Source of the DNA: Elysia chlorotica
Lineage: Eukaryota > Mollusca > Gastropoda > Plakobranchidae
Reading direction: 5' to 3'
Length of the DNA stretch: 64,000 nt
Assembly: GCA_003991915.1 (NCBI GenBank)
Contig: RQTK01000227.1
Span: 396,796-460,795, forward strand
The first letter of the stretch is position 1; each line of letters starts with the position of its first letter. Shown here in pieces: positions 54,261 to 64,000 of the stretch. The translations under genes and the position numbers were made by a program. Below the pieces are notes generated by a model. That model saw only the letters and a program-made list of their open reading frames with translations, had not been told where the DNA came from and made no database searches.

Positions 54261-54320
54261 TCTAGACTAGATCTAGATCTACATCTAGATTCTAGATCTA
54301 GATCTAGATCTAGATCTAGT
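54261..54320. repeat. CTAGAT palindromic hexamer cluster
   Basis: Runs of CTAGATCTAGAT; a related cluster is at 50297-50363. Each unit is self-complementary, so the clusters can form hairpins or cruciforms. Confidence 0.8.
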
Positions 54321-55266
54321 CCAAGTTTGTAACCAGTATGATTGTAACATGAATCGCATTGCGAAAAATATATCTGTGATGTGGGTGTGTTTTGCTTCAG
54401 CCCATGCCTTATAAATGAGATAAAGTCTAGACTCTTAAATAAAAACTTTGCTCCTGTGATTGTGACTGCGGAGTCCGCGGTGTCTCATGGGGTGTTAGTG
54501 ATAGCGAGAAATCATAATTCATAGGGACAGTTTACAGTGCGATTTGATGTAGGCTCTAAGGATTGAAAAGCCCATATTTTATAAAAACATAGATAGAAAG
54601 CTACAGAATAAGAATAAGTAATTTGTGTGAATGATTATTATATATTTTTTAAGCTTTATGGAACTGGTTTGCTTCAGTTAGAAAGAAGAGATTGACAAGT
54701 TTATTGGTGATCGCAGACCAGGTGAGTGCAAAAGTGCATGTTTATGTGTACCCAGGATCTATAAACCGGGGTAAGTTTGTCCAATACACTAGTACCAGTA
54801 GGTAAGGTCAGAGAAAGTAGATGCCCCTTTTCCTGAAGCCAGCTGATTAAATCAGAGGGAGTAGATGTCATACACCGGTAAAACTTCAAATGATTTCATC
54901 TCCCCTTCATCCAGATCTGAAATGGAGGCTTTTCTTACATCTCCCCTGCTCCGTAAGTGCTTCATCTCAACCGCTATAAAGTGCGGTGTTTTCTCATAAC
55001 CTCAATCATAAAATAGCTGTCAAACAACTATTCAAACAATGAAGCAGCATCAAGACACTTAATTACCTTTCACTGGTCAGTAACATGGAGCAATCATCTC
55101 GCAAACTCATAGTCTGCCTGTTTGCATCACTATACTTCAAAATCAGCTCTTTGTCTTAGACTGATGTAGCAGACAAGACCAGGAAATTTGCACCTTTTTA
55201 ATGGTTGGCATTCTTAGTTTATATAGAAATGTATCCGAATTGAAATGAAGAGCACAACACTTATTT

Positions 55267-55385
55267 AGTCTGATGAAGCCATAAAGGCGAAACGTTTATA
55301 TGCATCTTTCTACCTAGTAGTTTGTTATTTATTGTGTCCCTCAGTTGCTAAGTTGTGCGTATTCCCCCCTTTATTATTATACTAT
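55267..55385 (+). mobile_element. Putative retroelement 3' end with hairpin motif and satellite-type tail
   Basis: CTGATGAAGCC-ATAAA-GGCGAAACG (55270-55294) can form a small hairpin and resembles terminal motifs of some retroelements and hammerhead-like RNAs. It leads into GTGTCCCTCAGTTGCTAAGT, the tail repeated in the satellite at 52.9-53.9 kb. The link to an element class is inference. Confidence 0.35.
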
Positions 55386-55935
55386 TCTTAGTTCAGAAAC
55401 ACTTGCTCCTTAGTAAAGAAGAGAAAGTTTACTGTGACAAGATTACGTTTTAAGGTTGTTCTCTTCACCCTCCAATACTGGGCGTGTTGAAGCGCTAGGG
55501 TGGGAACGCTATGTACCTTTAATGTAGCGCTCAGGTGGGAAGCTATAATATACTAAAAGTGGGTGCCTCGCAGCACCAGGGTCAAATGTTAATTGGTACG
55601 AGATTTTAGATTGAGTCCTAATCGTTCTTGGGACTTGTTTGCAAGACAGTCTAGTTTCTGACAGTGTATGTTTACTCATAAAGCTTTAGATACCAGATAC
55701 CTGGATTAAATGTAAGGAAACTAATAGCACTGCACTAGTTCAATCAACATTGAACTGGCCAAGCGAATCTGCACTGGAAGCAGTGGGCCTTCGTCCATGT
55801 CTTATTTGTCTTTACTCCTTCACATGGATGATGGAAACTCATAAATTACTACACAAACTCTTGAAATTTCAACCAATGATATTGCAGAACATTTTCACAG
55901 ATTCTCAAATTCCAGTCAATGGTAACCTTGATCTC

Positions 55936-56415
55936 TTAGAAATGCAGGAGCTGTGGAAGGAGCAAGCACCCTCTAAAGAGATCAGCTTCAAGTTCCATCC
56001 ATAAAGATTGATTAGATTTACCATTGAACAAGTGACAGTTAGTGTTTAAACCTATGCTTTGACTTATTTGTGTAGAAGTTTCAAATGCGGCCTTTTCAAC
56101 ACCAAAAGACAGGCACGTCTTCACACAAAGAGGGATATGTAACATTCACTGTTCACACTGTATGTTTAGCTGCATTTTGTTCTTTGGTGTGACTGTACAG
56201 ATCATTGAGTGAGCTGCAACAATATTGTTTATTGTACTAAGTGTGGTTGGCAGTAGACCTGCTGGTAACTGCTGGTGCTTTGACTGATTATTACTGTCTC
56301 TCAATAGCTCCGTCCATCGAAGGTTGGGTTTGCAAACAGATGGGATAGCACTCAGAGAATGTACAACTATGTCAAATATAGATTTTAAAGTACATGATGT
56401 GATCTTGCATTTCAC
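55936..56415 (-). pseudogene. Unrecognised minus-strand open frame with one stop
   Basis: On the minus strand one frame is open from 56415 to 55936 except for a single stop at 56148-56146. Composition is protein-like (for example NLRWTELLRDSNNQ and GVEKAAFETSTQISQS), not low complexity. I do not recognise the family. It could be a decayed transposon or retrocopy, or chance. Confidence 0.25.
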
Positions 56416-56730
56416 ACTTTAGAGTAGCACATTATCTAGTGCATACAATTTCTGTATTTGATGACAGCCACAGGTCATGTGTAATTGGTCTGAGAAAATT
56501 ATTCAACTTTATATTTTTTTGTCCATTATATTTGTGTTAGCGAGCATATATCTCTGTTTTATATTGCTAAAACCAATATGTTTACCTAATAAGCAATGGT
56601 ACTGGTATGGAATATGAATTTGTCAGGAAAGAATGCTTTATTATATTTAAATGTCCTGAGCTATCGGACGTGACAGAAATAGTGTATCCACCTACTCATT
56701 TAGAGAACAATTTCTTTTTTTTCTTTGCAG

Positions 56731-56788
56731 ATGAAGCTCTTGGGTTTGATTCCATATATTACATTGCTGTCTGTGGCAGTATGTATTG
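56731..56788 (+). CDS. NAGLU: NAGLU exon with start codon and signal peptide
   Basis: ATG follows directly after the acceptor ttctttgcag; donor gtaaga. Nineteen codons of hydrophobic signal peptide; ends in phase 1. Confidence 0.88.
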
Positions 56789-59526
56789 GTAAGAACTTTA
56801 TTTAATGAGAGAATCAAACAATTGATTATCAAACTAGCTATATATATAGCTTTTTAAAATGTCTCATAAGTATTGTTGTTTCTATTGCAAGAAAGATTAT
56901 AAATAACACATGAACTTTCCCTGTGTAACTAAATACATGTATATTTTTGTATTAAAACCTTTTTTCTTTTTTTTTTTGTGCTTTTGTTTAGTGTTTTAGA
57001 AATCAGGTTTTGTTATATAGTAAAGTAAAAGTATGTACAATATATTGTAAAAATATAGAGCTTGCACATGTTTAACACATTTCAAATCACTAGGGTATGA
57101 TAGATTCTGAAATTCACTGATTCAACTATGGTGGCATCACCATAGCAACCATACAATTAAAAAAAAAAGCGTACACTGTTTTTAACATTTTTAAAGATGC
57201 TGATTTCAATGGTTGCAGTGAACTTGAGCTAGAGTGCATAACAAAGAACAGGACACCCTGATACAAAATAGAACAGCAAAAAAGCTTCTATTACACCAAG
57301 CACTAATATCATACACATTTTCAAAGCAATCAGTCCATTAGTTTTGGAGGAGATCATTTTTTAGATTGAAGAAGTAATTTTTTTTTTCTTCTAGAAAATC
57401 AGATTTCAAAGCAGCACATATAAAAATATGAAAAAATACCCACATCCTCTCAAAATAAATCCTAAGGCATCCCAACATAAAACTCCTTCTCTCTGCTTGC
57501 CTTGACAAGTGGAACTAAAACTCCAGCTTCAAATTATTTCAAAATTACTAGAAATTGAGCAAGATGAAACGACAAACACATGTGCAGCAATATTAAAATA
57601 ATACTTGTGGACCTTGGCTTAATAGGCTCTAGCCAACCTCAATTGGTCTCAGCCAACGGGCAGCTCACCCAGGCTGCTTGATGAAGTAGCTGTGCCTTGT
57701 GAGGAACCTTGCCTATTTGCAAACTGTGAATGCAGTTTAATCTGCCACATTTTGCAACTACCCATGGTCTCTTCTCTAAGTGAGGGCAATCAGATGTGAA
57801 GTGTCAATGCCCATTGGCTGTTTTTACATGTCCTTTTAGAGAATTAAAAAAATCAGTAAAATAATCTATTCAAAGTTCAAAATGTTTTGTCCATGTAGGG
57901 CTTTTCATAGCTTTTCTCATGCAATTTGGGCATTAAAAATATGACTGGTTCTCCAAAAACCTAACTTTTGAATGGAAAACTAAGTTCAAAACATTTATGT
58001 GGTTTATTGGTCCACACAAATGGTTGAACTTACACAAGAAACTAAATTAGGTAGTCAATAATTGAGCTCATTACTAGCAATTTAAGGTCATGTTTATTCC
58101 ACTTTCAAAGTTTATCAAATTTGATGCTTTTTCTGATCTACTTTTTATAGATTTTCCGCAGCTGCAGATTTTAAAATCTTGGGTTAAAAGCGATGTCCAA
58201 GGCAAGGCTGCTGCAGATCTTATCAGAAGACAAATTGGTGATCGGGTCTCAGATTTTGTTATTGAAATTGACCAAGGCATAGGGCCCCAGGACACCTTTG
58301 AGGTAAGATGTACACAGCTTACTAAAAATATTCCGTGTGATAAATTCAACCACTGGCTCACCTGTGATATACCATGGTTTAAGTACAGAGGACTCTAAAT
58401 CATGGTATGTTAAAGCTGCTTTGCCTGCTTCTTTTGGGCATCTTATTTTCATCTGAGGTTTGGAAGAGAATCTACAAGGGGAAAACTAATATAGACAAAA
58501 GAGTTTTGAGAAAATACAAACTGTCTTTGCTTGATAAAGAGTAATGCTGAGAACACATGTAAATAATATTATTTTCTTCCTATTTTTTGGTTTGAATTAA
58601 AATAAATGTGCATATATTGTACATATTCTGTAAAACAAAACTGCAGAGCTTTTAAAGCTGTATCAATTTTTAAATGAAAACAAATAACACTCTCCTTTCT
58701 TCCATCTAGAATTGTTTTTTTTTATCCAAGGTACCTTTATAACTAAAATAAAAATTGTAATCCCAGAAAACGCCTTAAAATTTGTATATCACTGTTACTG
58801 CTTAAAAAAAACGTGCTTTATATTGTATATGAAATATTAATCTCTATTGCAGCCAGATCCTATTTTGAACCTACATGAAGCTTATGAAATTATCACGAAT
58901 AGTATTACTATTATTTTGCAAAAAAATGTTGGTAACAATGCTGCAGTATTAAAAAACCAAGCCACAAAGGTTTTAGGTAAAGCAGCATATCAAAGAAGAA
59001 ATTTTAAAGATGTAGGTTTTTCTTCAATAAAAAATTGGTTCTTAAAAACGACTGTGCTAGTATCTTATTTAAGCTGCGCGGTAGATATAAAAATTTGCTT
59101 CTCTCATAAATATTTTAGCTGTCGTCTTTGGAAGATGGGAGAGTTCGAATTGTGGCAAATGGTGGAGTTGCAGTGGCAATGGGGTTCTACCATTACCTAA
59201 AGTACTTCTGTAATGGTCAGAGAACATGGGCTGGAAAACAAACTGAACTCCCAGCTGTTCTTCCTGTTCTTAAAACAGCAGTAAAGGTTTCTACTCCTGA
59301 TAGGTCAGTATTTATTTGCAAAATGTATATCATGATGTATCAATCATATTTTATAAGTACTTGAGTTTATGTTAAGAAGGTGAAGACTCAAGCCATTAGT
59401 ACATGTATCAACCAATGGATGTCTTAATCTATACATTGCTTATTCAGTCAACCTAACAGTATCCTAAAATATGATGGTTGAAACGGTGCACATGATTAAA
59501 ATGAAAACAATAACAATTACAATAAT

Positions 59527-59619
<93 letters not shown>

Positions 59620-62600
59620 AAGAAGAAGAAGAAGAAGAAGAAGAAGAATGTATACTTACAAAAACCTTGATTTCTTCCAGTCTTATCAGTAATGTTGACT
59701 CTAATGCTTAATCTTTTTTTGGAAAGTAAATAATGTGTATTGCTTTCCCATTTTATTTTAGTCAATAAAAAAAACAACCCCAAATTATGTGTTTGTTTAA
59801 CAAAGGAATTTTTTTCAAGGATCGTTCTGGAAACTTTTTTTTACAATAAACTATAAGAAGAAGCATGTCACCATTGTATGCCTAAATTAGTTTTCAATAG
59901 CAAGAACAAAATTTTAAAAAAGAGGAAATGATTATCAATTTAGTGGTTTTACTTCTTTTGTTCTTGAACACTAACTTTTTTTTGTACACTCCTTAGCTAA
60001 TTATAATATTTTAGCTCATGGTATTCAGATCTAGGTTAATTGCTTTTTTATTTTTACTTATAAGGTTGTAGATAAATTTTTTTATCCAGATCTAATTCTT
60101 AAGTGTTAGTTGGTATAATTAACCCACCATTGTACATTTAATCTACGTATAAACCAAACTTGTTAACTCTACATTACCGAAAATTTCATTTTTTTTTCAA
60201 AGACCACAACGAAAACAACTACTTTAGTTATTACTTTGTTTACTGAGAAAATAGACTGTCCAAATCTATGATGGTCTTACAGACGTGACTGAGTTATTCT
60301 TCAGCTTTTTGGGGCTGGGATAGATGGGAACAAGAAATTGACTGGATGGCTCTGCATGGTATAAATCTCCCTCTGGCTTTTGTTGGTCAAGAAGCAATAT
60401 TTCAAAGGGTGATTATATTAAAACTATTGAACAAGAAGCATATTGTTCATACGTTTTTTTTCACTTTGTTTGCTTCATTTGATCGTTTCATAGGATGCAC
60501 ATTCAATAGTCATGCTTATGTGCCAAAACAAAATACCAAAATCTATTTTCTTTATATTGTTTTTTCTTAACTTTAAGGTGAAATTGTGAAGGAGTTAGAA
60601 TAGAAGAAACATGACATATGACTTATATGAGAATTCCTATCATCGTTGGTAATTCAATCATTCTTAACCTAGATTCATACCAAGGCGTAATTGAATAGGA
60701 TTTTTCTTCTTTTTTTTTTTGCAACGAGCTCGTCTAATTATTTTGCAAACCAATCAGACAAATTTTATTACAATTGACTGTAAAAATAATCCTAAGATTT
60801 TCATTACAATACATAGACATTGGTACAGTTATTCACTTTGTTCTGCAGCTTCTAATACTGGTTTCGGTTGTACTTGTAATTGTGGATGTTAATTATTTAC
60901 TATTGCTAATGTATTATATATGAGAAATTAAATAAGCTTATTAAAAATCCCATATATTATTGTACAGAATTGTTCTTATTGTCACGACATAAACCTTAAA
61001 ATAGAAACACTGGGATGGCTTTTAATTTGAATATGTTGCCAAACTAAACATCACTTGACTGAAACTACATAATTATGTTTCAGGTGTATTTGAGCATGGG
61101 TTTTACTCAGAAAGAGCTAGACGAGCATTTTGGAGGCCCAGCTTTCCTTGCATGGTTAGATATTTGGAAATTACTCATTTATGCAATAGTAAATGTTTTA
61201 TGTTAAACTGTTCATCTTTTTGTAATTCCAAATAATCAGATTTTTCACCTTCTATTTTGCTTCTTCTTCCCCCTCCTCCTTTTGTTCCTATTCTTGTTCT
61301 TATTCTATGCAAGTAGTAGCTGCCTTGGTATATTTTCTTACTGTGCCATTATTTATTATGAAATATTAGCACAAATGCAATTCTACTGTAATAGCAGGCT
61401 TATTTATTAAAAAAAAATGGTTATTGTGAGAATTTAAAAGGACATTTTTTAAAAGTTGAAATGTGCAACAAATATATTATCAATAAATAAAGAAAAAAAC
61501 TAGTTGCTAGCTGCATAAATATTTATTTTATTATGTTAAGCCTGTTGACATTAATTCCTTTAACTTTTTTTCTTTTAACAGGTTTTTTTTTGTTTACTTT
61601 TGAAATTTTACCATATATCTTAATTGTTTCTATTTATATTTTAACAGGGCTAGAATGGGCAATATTCGTGGATGGGGTGGTCCTCTGCCTCAAATGTGGA
61701 TCACACAAAAATTGGTTCTACAGCATCAAATTCTAGATCGCATGCGTGCTTTAGGAATGGTGCCTGTTCTTCCTGCATTTGCTGGTCATGTGCCAGCTGC
61801 TATTAAACGGTGCAGTGCCCTTTTTATTGCTTAGTGTTATTAACCTACTTTGAAGGTCATTAATTGTTATGGTTTTGTTTGATTTACAATGCAGTTCAAT
61901 ATTATGTTTCTATCTTGTTGACGTCTTGTAAGTTTCACTCTCTCAATCCATATTCTTGTTTTGTCATTTTTATTTTTTGAATTCCTCTGTTTTTCTTTTG
62001 TTTTCTTTTGTAATCTTTCTAAAAAAAAAAAAAAGAATTGAGGATCTAAGATGTTATGATTTGTGGTCCATAAAGACTGATTTTTCTTTTGACTAGTAAA
62101 ACTTATCCTGAAACTATAAATTGGAATTTTTTTTTCTTGGCTCTTGATTTTTACTACTTTTTATTATATGATATTGTTGAATGTCATGATTTAGAATGGC
62201 AATTGTTAAAAAATCTCTATAAATTAAAGAAAACATTCAAATCAAAGCGGATCCAATAACATCAAACTGGTGTTATTAAAAAAGATCAAAATACTTATTT
62301 GCATTTTATTCTTTTTTTTTTAACAGGGTCTTCCCAAAAGCAAATGTGACTCGTCTTGGAAATTGGGGACACTTTAACTCTACTTACTCCGGGTGAGCAT
62401 AAATGCTGACTGAAATAATTTGTAATTAAATAATTTAAATGTTTTGTAATAAAATATTGATGATTCATGCACAAAGAAAGTTAATCCCTTTTTGCGTTTT
62501 TATTTCTAAACACACAATTATTATTATTATTTTTTTAATTTTTTTTTGTAGATCATCTTGTTGCCTTAATTGTATGATTGATCTTTTTCAGTACATATCT

Positions 62601-64000
62601 CCTTGATTTTGAGGATCCATTGTTTCAAACATTTGGAAAGACGTTTATACAAATGGTTAGTTTTAATTATCTCTAAGTTAAGAGTTTAATATGTTCTTCA
62701 TTGAGACTGACATAGATTTTCCAAGCATTCCACCCCCTCTCATTTATTGGAAGGCTTTAAGAAACACAGGAAACACAATCCTGTTACCTTTATTATGAAG
62801 TAGATTCAGCACGTTGTAATGGTGCACTATAGCAAGAATTTATTAGAATCAACAATTTCCAAATTCAACAGACTACCGTTTTTTTTCCAATGAGTTACTG
62901 ATATTGGCTCTATTAATTGAAACATGTAAAGTTTCAACTTTACGTATTGTAAAGTTTTCTAAACTTTTTATGTCATCTATTGGGTGAGAAGTAATCTGTG
63001 GTTTTTGCAGTAGTTAGAGAGAAATATTAATTTGAATTTGTCTCATATTTTCAGGTGTATTGGATGTTATTGTTTCTAATTTCTTCCTTTTCAGCAAACC
63101 GAGGAGTACGGCACAAATCATATATATAATGCTGACACCTTCAATGAAATGAGACCAGCTTCAAGGTAAATTTCTTTATCTCATAATCTGCTCGTTGGTT
63201 GTAAGTTTTAGAATGATCATTCTGCTTATGAGCAATATTAAGCAGGAAGATAATAATAGGTGAACACTTTTTCTATTGATGCAAAGATAAATAATAAATT
63301 GTTTTACTCAAATTTATTGTCAAAACCAATATCCTTAGCTTACCTATGTTGATAAATAATTTTAGACATTTTAATAACTTTTTATTGGTGATTTTGATAT
63401 GAAGAAATGATTGAAATAAATTCCTTAATTCCTGTGCCAATATTTTGATATGAAGAAATGATTGAAATAAATTCCTGTGCCAATTGTTCATACAAATAAA
63501 ATAAATGAAGTTGATAAACTGAAATTTATTTATAATGATTTCATAGTTTTTAAACATTTATAATTACTTATTAAGTGCTGGTGTTGGAGTATAAGTTTCT
63601 GATACAGGTTTTTTTTGTGTTGGCTTGAGTCTTGCTCTGGTGGCCGCATATTAACCCTACTGGTTATGTTAGTCTCAGTATAATATGATTAACCAAGTCT
63701 CTGGTACCCTTCTCTCCCTCCGACATATAAGACTTTTCTTGAGACTTAAGAGACGTTTAACTAGGAGAGAGCTTTGCTTTCTCTGACTTGATCCAAGTTA
63801 CACTCTAAAATTTGTGCATTATTGCTTCAATTTTCAGTGATCCAGCCTATATTGCTCAAGCAGGAAAGTATGTTTACACAGCAATGACTGCTGGAGATTC
63901 TCAAGCAATTTGGTGAGATTCTTTTCCAATATCTTCTGATAACTAATCCTACTATATTTAAAATAATAAAATTCCATCTAAACTGATTGTTGTCAGTATT
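56731..64000 (+). CDS. NAGLU: Alpha-N-acetylglucosaminidase (lysosomal, GH89), 5' part; continues past window
   Basis: Lysosomal enzyme that removes terminal alpha-N-acetylglucosamine during heparan sulfate breakdown. Exons found: 56731-56788, 58151-58302, 59119-59303, 60294-60408 (start uncertain), 61084-61154, 61648-61809, 62327-62392, 62592-62655, 63095-63165, 63838-63912. All but the join 59303/60294 match in phase with GT-AG sites. The protein starts with a signal peptide ([20 protein letters not shown]), then the N-terminal domain, then the TIM barrel: [42 protein letters not shown] and ADTFNEM. The last carries the first of the two catalytic Glu of GH89. NVT and NST glycosylation sequons are visible. 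The second catalytic Glu and C-terminal domain lie beyond the window. A conserved short segment (YRYY..NVCT-like in the family) before SYSSAFWGW was not found. Confidence 0.94.
58151..58302 (+). CDS. NAGLU: NAGLU exon 2 (coding)
   Basis: Acceptor tttttatag, donor gtaaga. Encodes [20 protein letters not shown] and [11 protein letters not shown], matching the N-terminal NAGLU domain. Ends in phase 0. Confidence 0.92.
59119..59303 (+). CDS. NAGLU: NAGLU exon 3
   Basis: Acceptor atattttag, donor gtcagt. Encodes [32 protein letters not shown] and ends near VSTPDR, matching the NAGLU RVRGSTGVAAAAGLHRYL...TPNR region. Ends in phase 2. Confidence 0.95.
59523..59648. repeat. Compound (AAT)n-(AAG)n microsatellite
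   Basis: AAT repeats to about 59590, then AAG repeats, in a NAGLU intron. The same order and strand occurs at 1645-1716. Confidence 0.97.
60294..60408 (+). CDS. NAGLU: NAGLU exon with [11 protein letters not shown]
   Basis: Encodes [18 protein letters not shown], then [20 protein letters not shown], then R; donor gtgatt in phase 0. The start is uncertain. Reading SYSS aligns to the family but needs a weak acceptor (ctgag/T at 60293), whereas the strong acceptor cttcag at 60304 would start the exon within SSA. A short upstream exon is missing. Confidence 0.85.
61084..61154 (+). CDS. NAGLU: NAGLU exon
   Basis: Acceptor gtttcag, donor gttaga. Encodes [20 protein letters not shown] and FLA plus two bases of Trp. 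Phase 0 in, phase 2 out. Confidence 0.96.
61648..61809 (+). CDS. NAGLU: NAGLU exon
   Basis: Acceptor ttttaacag, donor gtgcag. Encodes [18 protein letters not shown], then [20 protein letters not shown], core of the GH89 barrel. Confidence 0.97.
62327..62392 (+). CDS. NAGLU: NAGLU exon
   Basis: Acceptor ttttaacag, donor gtgagc. Encodes [20 protein letters not shown] then YSG, with two N-glycosylation sequons. Confidence 0.97.
62592..62655 (+). CDS. NAGLU: NAGLU exon
   Basis: Acceptor tctttttcag, donor gttagt. Encodes [20 protein letters not shown] then M. Phase 2 in, phase 0 out. Confidence 0.95.
63095..63165 (+). CDS. NAGLU: NAGLU exon with first catalytic Glu
   Basis: Acceptor ccttttcag, donor gtaaat. 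Encodes [20 protein letters not shown] then PAS. ADTFNEM holds the first catalytic Glu of the GH89 family. Confidence 0.97.
63393..63484. repeat. ~50-bp tandem duplication in NAGLU intron
   Basis: TTTTGATATGAAGAAATGAT and the next ~16 bases, with CCTGTGCCAAT, occur twice. Confidence 0.85.
63838..63912 (+). CDS. NAGLU: NAGLU exon (last in window)
   Basis: Acceptor attttcag, donor gtgaga. Encodes [20 protein letters not shown] then SQAIW; ends in phase 2, so coding continues to the right of the window. Confidence 0.95.

Larger units (their letters stand above)
50600..56730. other. Intergenic region and NAGLU upstream region
   Basis: Repeat-rich interval between divergently oriented FKBP12 and NAGLU: minisatellite, ATT tract, poly-A (52430-52460), the 283-bp duplication with satellite, a CTAGAT cluster (54261-54320) and the putative retroelement end. 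The NAGLU ATG lies directly after an acceptor (ttctttgcag), so a noncoding first exon should lie somewhere here; I could not place it. Confidence 0.5.

Noticed and set aside
55750..56004. Plus-strand 84-codon open frame
   Set aside because: No recognisable family and it overlaps the unassigned minus frame; too little to call a gene.
59471..59783. Ile/Arg- and Phe/Leu-rich frames
   Set aside because: Translations of the compound AAT/AAG microsatellite.

Overview
This is a eukaryotic, metazoan window, most likely from a mollusc and probably a gastropod. The genes have short exons with GT-AG introns of about 0.1-8 kb in AT-rich DNA. There are many long (CT/AG)n and triplet microsatellites, dense AGATCT and TACATGTA motifs, tRNA-derived SINE copies and decayed transposons. 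The lineage is inferred from this texture plus the similarity of the three genes to animal proteins; no marker here proves it. Most long open frames in the window are microsatellite translations or antisense shadows.

Three genes are supported exon by exon. (1) About 3.4-31.9 kb, plus strand: a MAST-family (microtubule-associated serine/threonine) AGC kinase. Twenty-two exons join in consistent phase and encode the C-terminal ~1,367 residues: Ser-rich N-terminal motif, pre-kinase domain (DUF1908), kinase, PDZ, and a very large Pro/Ser/Arg-rich last exon. The N-terminus lies left of the window. (2) 41.1-50.5 kb, minus strand: a complete six-exon FKBP12-type prolyl isomerase of 109 residues. Its last intron has AT-AC ends and textbook U12-type donor and branch sequences, and one exon is only 23 nt. 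It is tail-to-tail with the kinase gene. (3) 56.7 kb to the right edge, plus strand: the 5' part of lysosomal alpha-N-acetylglucosaminidase (NAGLU, GH89), from the signal peptide through the first catalytic Glu motif.

The unusual features are concentrated in the kinase gene. A 69-bp duplication of the start of the catalytic-loop exon stays in frame and offers a tandem 3' splice site. The 3' end of another exon, with its donor, is tandemly repeated downstream, giving one in-frame 45-nt potential cassette exon and one frameshifted copy. The glycine loop has Ala in place of its last Gly. In NAGLU, a short conserved segment between two exons could not be found, and a neighbouring intron carries an open frame with usable splice sites.

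Repeats and mobile DNA: a piggyBac-like inverted-repeat remnant in a kinase intron, broken by a 65-N assembly gap (about 19.93-20.41 kb); a decayed DIRS-like reverse transcriptase (39.2-39.7 kb, minus); several tRNA-derived SINEs; a 283-bp near-identical duplication embedded in an approximately 120-bp satellite (52.6-53.9 kb); and several minisatellites. The remaining intergenic stretches (about 35.4-39.2, 50.6-56.7 kb) hold no gene I could recognise.
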